Source: Caldilineaceae bacterium (GTDB lineage: Bacteria; Chloroflexota; Anaerolineae; Caldilineales; Caldilineaceae). Taken from it: a stretch of 7,458 nucleotides of DNA. This document shows positions 5,987 through 7,458 of this stretch, piece by piece. The position numbers and the translations under genes are program-made. Location of the stretch: assembly GCA_028819675.1 (NCBI GenBank), contig JAPPKT010000592.1:27966-35423 (forward strand), written 5' to 3'. Position 1 is the first letter of the stretch, and the number at the start of each line of letters is the position of its first letter. The notes beneath the pieces are model-generated. The model was given only the letters and a program-made list of their open reading frames with translations, searched no databases and was not told the origin of the DNA.

Positions 5987-6324
5987 CAGCCTGCCCCCGT
6001 TCCCAGCAGCCGCTCGAGGATCACGGCCAACCGCTCCAGAAGTCGCGGAGTCCTCGCCGGTGCATCCGCCCCCTGGTTCAGCGCCCGCGCTATCTGGTTC
6101 AGGTTCACGCCGATCTGGCGCACTTCGCGGTACTCCGCCACACCGAGCCTCAGCGGGCTTGCGATCGGCAAGTGATCACTCACGGCCCGCCGGCGAATGT
6201 AGGCGGGGATCGACAGCCCCGCCGCCGATGCTCGTTCTTCGATGGCGCGCCGCTCGCCGGAATTGACCCACAGCGTCACCTGCTGGGTGCGTCGTTCGTC
6301 GTCGCTCAGCCGCGGCCGCGCCAT
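5986..6324 (-). CDS. mobC: MobC-type mobilization accessory protein
   Basis: A 112-residue DNA-binding accessory protein of the MobC family, which helps the relaxase open oriT. Residues 13-48 look like a ribbon-helix-helix (TQQVTLWVNSGERRAIEERA, then GLSIPAYIRRRAV). Residues 67-84 carry the family signature REVRQIGVNLNQIARALN. A Leu-rich helix ends the protein. It is first in a two-gene minus-strand operon with mobA, and the stop and the next start share one base. The ATG at 6324 has no Shine-Dalgarno sequence (CCCCCCTTCAG precedes it). A short ORF with a good site starts 59 bases upstream and ends inside mobC, which may supply translation by coupling. Confidence 0.88.
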   Translation of the reverse strand: MARPRLSDDERRTQQVTLWVNSGERRAIEERASAAGLSIPAYIRRRAVSDHLPIASPLRLGVAEYREVRQIGVNLNQIARALNQGADAPARTPRLLERLAVILERLLGTGAG

Positions 6325-6383
6325 CTGAAGGGGGGTCCGGGGGGATTTCCCCGCCGGCCAGGGTTTTCCTGTAAGGAAAACAT
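6306..6383 (-). CDS. Possible 25-aa leader ORF overlapping the mobC start
   Basis: The minus-strand ATG at 6383 is preceded by AGGAG at a 6-base spacing, which is better than anything in front of mobC. The frame encodes 25 residues, starting MFSLQENPGRRGNPPGPPFR, and stops at 6306-6308, 16 bases inside mobC. The hairpin at 6363-6381 begins right behind its start codon. It could couple translation to mobC or serve as an attenuating leader. The peptide is Gly-, Pro- and Arg-rich and looks non-functional in itself. The site is real; expression is inferred. Confidence 0.35.
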   Translation of the reverse strand: MFSLQENPGRRGNPPGPPFRWRGRG

Positions 6384-6411
6384 AACTGGCTCCTGTATTG
6401 ATGCCTCAATA
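6363..6411. promoter_or_regulatory. oriT: Two adjacent inverted repeats, candidate oriT
   Basis: GTTTTCCT (6363-6370) and AGGAAAAC (6374-6381) form a perfect 8-bp stem with a 3-base loop. TATTGA (6396-6401) and TCAATA (6406-6411) form a second 6-bp stem with a 4-base loop. Both lie 39-87 bases upstream of mobC, the usual oriT position for mobCA modules. A stem followed within about 10 bases by the nick site is typical of MOBP oriTs. The unpaired ATAACTGGCTCCTG between the two stems is a possible nick region, but no known nic consensus is matched exactly. Confidence 0.45.
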
Positions 6412-6747
6412 GAGGTAGTGTAGCATAGGTGATGCGAAATTCGCCGCCTCAATTCCTGCCCGAAGAACGTACAACGAACCTCCAGCGGGCGCTTTGCTGT
6501 GTTATTTTGCGCGGAGATCCGCAATGTCTCACCGCTGAAAAGTGAAGCGTATTGTCATGTAGTGCAACTACACGAGTGCATCCAGTGCCGCGTCGTTGCT
6601 GAACCGAGACAGCTCCTCGCGCTCCTGCGCTCCGAGCACCGCCCCGCTTGCCATTGACAAACCAGGCTCGAAATCCCGTTGCGGTCCGACTCGGCGGTTG
6701 GTCGCCCGCGCCGGGCGGACACCGTAATGACTAAGCTGGAAGGGACG
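6412..6747. other. Intergenic region between mobC and the 155-aa gene
   Basis: The region separates divergent genes and should carry promoters for both. On the minus strand, TATGCT and TACACT (around 6412-6430) are possible -10 boxes for the mob operon, with no good -35. On the plus strand, TTGACA at 6654-6659 is a perfect -35 hexamer about 90 bases before the 155-aa gene, without a convincing -10. Small stems are present at 6511-6522 (GCGGA/TCCGC) and 6558-6572. A 28-codon minus-strand frame (ATG 6654 to TAG 6568, MASGAVLGAQEREELSRFSN) has no ribosome binding site and no recognised family. Confidence 0.4.
6558..6572. repeat. Short inverted repeat TGTAGT-GCA-ACTACA
   Basis: A perfect 6-bp stem with a 3-base spacer lies between the mob operon and the 155-aa gene. 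It is followed 8 bases on by ATCCAG, faintly like the RP4-type nic sequence ATCCTG. It may be an operator or an alternative oriT element. Chance occurrence cannot be excluded for so short a repeat. Confidence 0.3.
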
Positions 6748-7215
6748 ATGGCGGAGATATCGATCAGCGCCTGCCGCACCGCCCTGCAGTGGGCCTGGTG
6801 CCGCCGGCTGGCCGGGATTCCCCTGAAGGTGCAGGGCAGGCAGGTCGTCATCGATCGGCCTGTCGAGACCAGGGGGAAGTACTGGGTGTGCGGCGATCTC
6901 GAACTGGGCCGAGCCGAGAAGGTGGCGCTCACCAAGCAGGCGCGCAGGATCATCGCCGAGAAAGTGACCCCGCAACCGCCGTGGGCGTTTCCTCCGGAGA
7001 TATCGAGCCAGGAGTGCCTCAAGGCGATCGAGCATGCCGGGGGCGTCACGATCAACCATCGCGGCGAAGAGTTGCGCATCACCGAACTCGTGACCCGCGG
7101 CACACATTGGTGGAGCGGCGAGATGCGGCTGACGCCCTCCGCCAAGCGGCGGCTGACGAATGCCGCCCGGGAGATTCTCAAGTTCAGGCATTCCTGGCGC
7201 GCCGCTGCGATGTGA
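6748..7215 (+). CDS. Hypothetical protein with an internally duplicated domain (155 aa)
   Basis: I do not recognise the family. ATG 6748 is chosen because GGAAGGG lies 4 bases before it; in-frame ATGs at 6727 and 6679 lack such a site. The protein contains two copies of an approximately 65-residue unit: residues 3-71 (EIS, LKVQGRQVVIDR, TRGKYWVCGDLEL, LTKQARRIIAE) and 84-145 (EIS, VTINHRGEELRI, TRGTHWWSGEMRL, LTNAAREILK). The matching order of EIS, beta hairpin, TRG--W--G-L-L and a final basic helix argues for a real protein on this strand. The units look beta-rich with a C-terminal basic helix, so nucleic-acid binding is possible but unproved. It is transcribed away from mobCA and shares the intergenic region with it. 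Long minus-strand frames over the gene are shadows. Confidence 0.7.
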   Translation: MAEISISACRTALQWAWCRRLAGIPLKVQGRQVVIDRPVETRGKYWVCGDLELGRAEKVALTKQARRIIAEKVTPQPPWAFPPEISSQECLKAIEHAGGVTINHRGEELRITELVTRGTHWWSGEMRLTPSAKRRLTNAAREILKFRHSWRAAAM

Positions 7216-7226
7216 TGTCGGCGCCG

Positions 7227-7403
7227 TCAGGCGCTCTGAGCGTTGCGGGGGTCAATAGTGTTGCAATTAACCGCCGCCCTCGAATCCGGGGGTGCTGAGG
7301 GTCCGGTCCCTCCTCGAAATTCAGCGGCCTCTTCGATCCCATTGGCGATGGCGATGTTGGTCCACCTGTGCGCGAGCACGTAATCTTTGCCGCCGGAGTA
7401 TAT
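7227..7403 (-). pseudogene. Sel1-repeat protein C-terminal fragment, cut by transposon end
   Basis: The minus-strand frame just inside the second transposon end reads IYSGGKDYVLAHRWTNIAIA followed by NGIEEAAEFR, matching the last unit of Sel1-like (TPR-type) repeat proteins (consensus about DYVQAHMWFNLAA--G-EEA). It continues to a TGA at 7227-7229 through a tail of low information. The frame enters the 38-bp repeat and meets a TAG inside it, and no start codon precedes the recognisable part. The gene was therefore interrupted or truncated at 7404. Sel1 proteins are scaffold or signalling adaptors, secreted or periplasmic in many host-associated bacteria. Confidence 0.55.
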
Positions 7404-7441
7404 AGGGTACCGACCAGATTCGTGCAGAAATGCACGCTAAG
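7404..7441 (+). repeat. Tn3-family-type 38-bp terminal repeat, copy 2
   Basis: It begins AGGGTACCGACC and ends ATGCACGCTAAG, identical to copy 1 (3695-3732) at 34 of 38 positions and in the same orientation. It contains CGTGCA-GAAA-TGCACG, a perfect 6-bp stem; the matching stem is imperfect in copy 1. Its outer flank is TATAT, an AT-rich pentamer of the kind Tn3 elements favour. The interior of its element would lie to the right, mostly outside this window. Confidence 0.75.
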
Positions 7442-7458
7442 GGCTCGGCTTGAGCCCT
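7440..7458. repeat. Inverted repeat at the window edge
   Basis: AGGGCTC (7440-7446) pairs with GAGCCCT (7452-7458) around GGCTT. It starts in the last bases of the transposon repeat and reaches the final base of the window, so its full size is unknown. It may be a terminator for a gene entering from the right, for example a resolvase as in copy 1. Confidence 0.3.

Larger units (their letters stand above)
3695..7403. mobile_element. Mobilizable segment between two direct Tn3-type ends
   Basis: The segment starts at one 38-bp Tn3-family-type terminal repeat and runs up to a second one in the same orientation. It holds a resolvase remnant, mobA, mobC, a candidate oriT, a 155-residue protein gene and a Sel1 fragment. 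No Tn3 transposase gene and no inverted right-hand end are present, so it is not a complete Tn3 element. It is best described as the remains of a Tn3-like element together with a mobilization module. The limits are approximate, because only the two repeats mark them. Confidence 0.45.

Noticed and set aside
6555..7191. Two minus-strand open frames of about 207 codons over the 155-aa gene
   Set aside because: No ribosome binding sites or family features. The plus-strand frame has a good ribosome site and an internal domain duplication that makes sense only as protein.
7221..7234. GCGCC-GTCA-GGCGC stem after the 155-aa gene as a terminator
   Set aside because: Only a 5-bp stem and no T-run follows; too weak to annotate as a terminator.
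3695..7441. The two 38-bp repeats as attL/attR of an integrative island
   Set aside because: No integrase is present, and the sequence has the start and end of Tn3-family termini with a resolvase remnant adjacent, which explains it better.

Overview
The window is GC-rich bacterial DNA from the accessory part of a genome. Decayed gene pieces lie between a few intact genes. No marker gene fixes the organism. The secreted protein with PPC and CARDB domains, the ECF sigma factor and the ankyrin, Sel1 and VapC remnants would fit an uncultured, possibly host-associated bacterium (Acidobacteriota-like is a guess). The transposon and mobilization genes are of broad-host-range types and say little about taxonomy.

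Layout. (1) Positions 1-1991: a 7-bp tandem repeat runs in open frame into a large exported multidomain protein (signal peptide, PPC-like domain, two-fold beta-rich module, CARDB-like domain, Gly linker, C-terminal module). No usable start codon lies between the repeat and the signal peptide, so the start is probably upstream of the window. (2) Positions 1992-2830: three gene fragments, namely an ankyrin-repeat piece (+), the C-terminal tail of an Eco57I/type IIG-like methyltransferase-endonuclease (-), and a frameshifted vapC PIN toxin (-). (3) Positions 2824-3690: an intact ECF sigma factor, then a candidate ECF-type promoter and a 47-residue hydrophobic protein with a strong ribosome binding site. 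(4) Positions 3695-7441: a 38-bp Tn3-family-type terminal repeat, a tnpR-type serine resolvase remnant with a missing middle, an intact mobC-mobA mobilization pair on the minus strand with a candidate oriT, an unrecognised 155-residue protein built from a duplicated domain, a Sel1-repeat fragment, and a second 38-bp repeat in the same orientation, which cuts the Sel1 frame.

How the parts relate. mobC and mobA overlap by one base and form a relaxase/accessory pair of MOBP type; with an oriT they would let the DNA be mobilized by a helper conjugation system. The two Tn3-type ends face the same way, so they are not the two ends of one transposon. They look like the left ends of two related elements, the first damaged and the second continuing past the window. 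The sigma factor and the small membrane protein form a separate candidate regulatory pair, with the first transposon end 5 bases after the small gene. The strongest points for follow-up are the possible phase-variable heptanucleotide tract, the sigma/small-protein pair, the mob module between direct Tn3 ends, and the duplicated-domain 155-residue protein.
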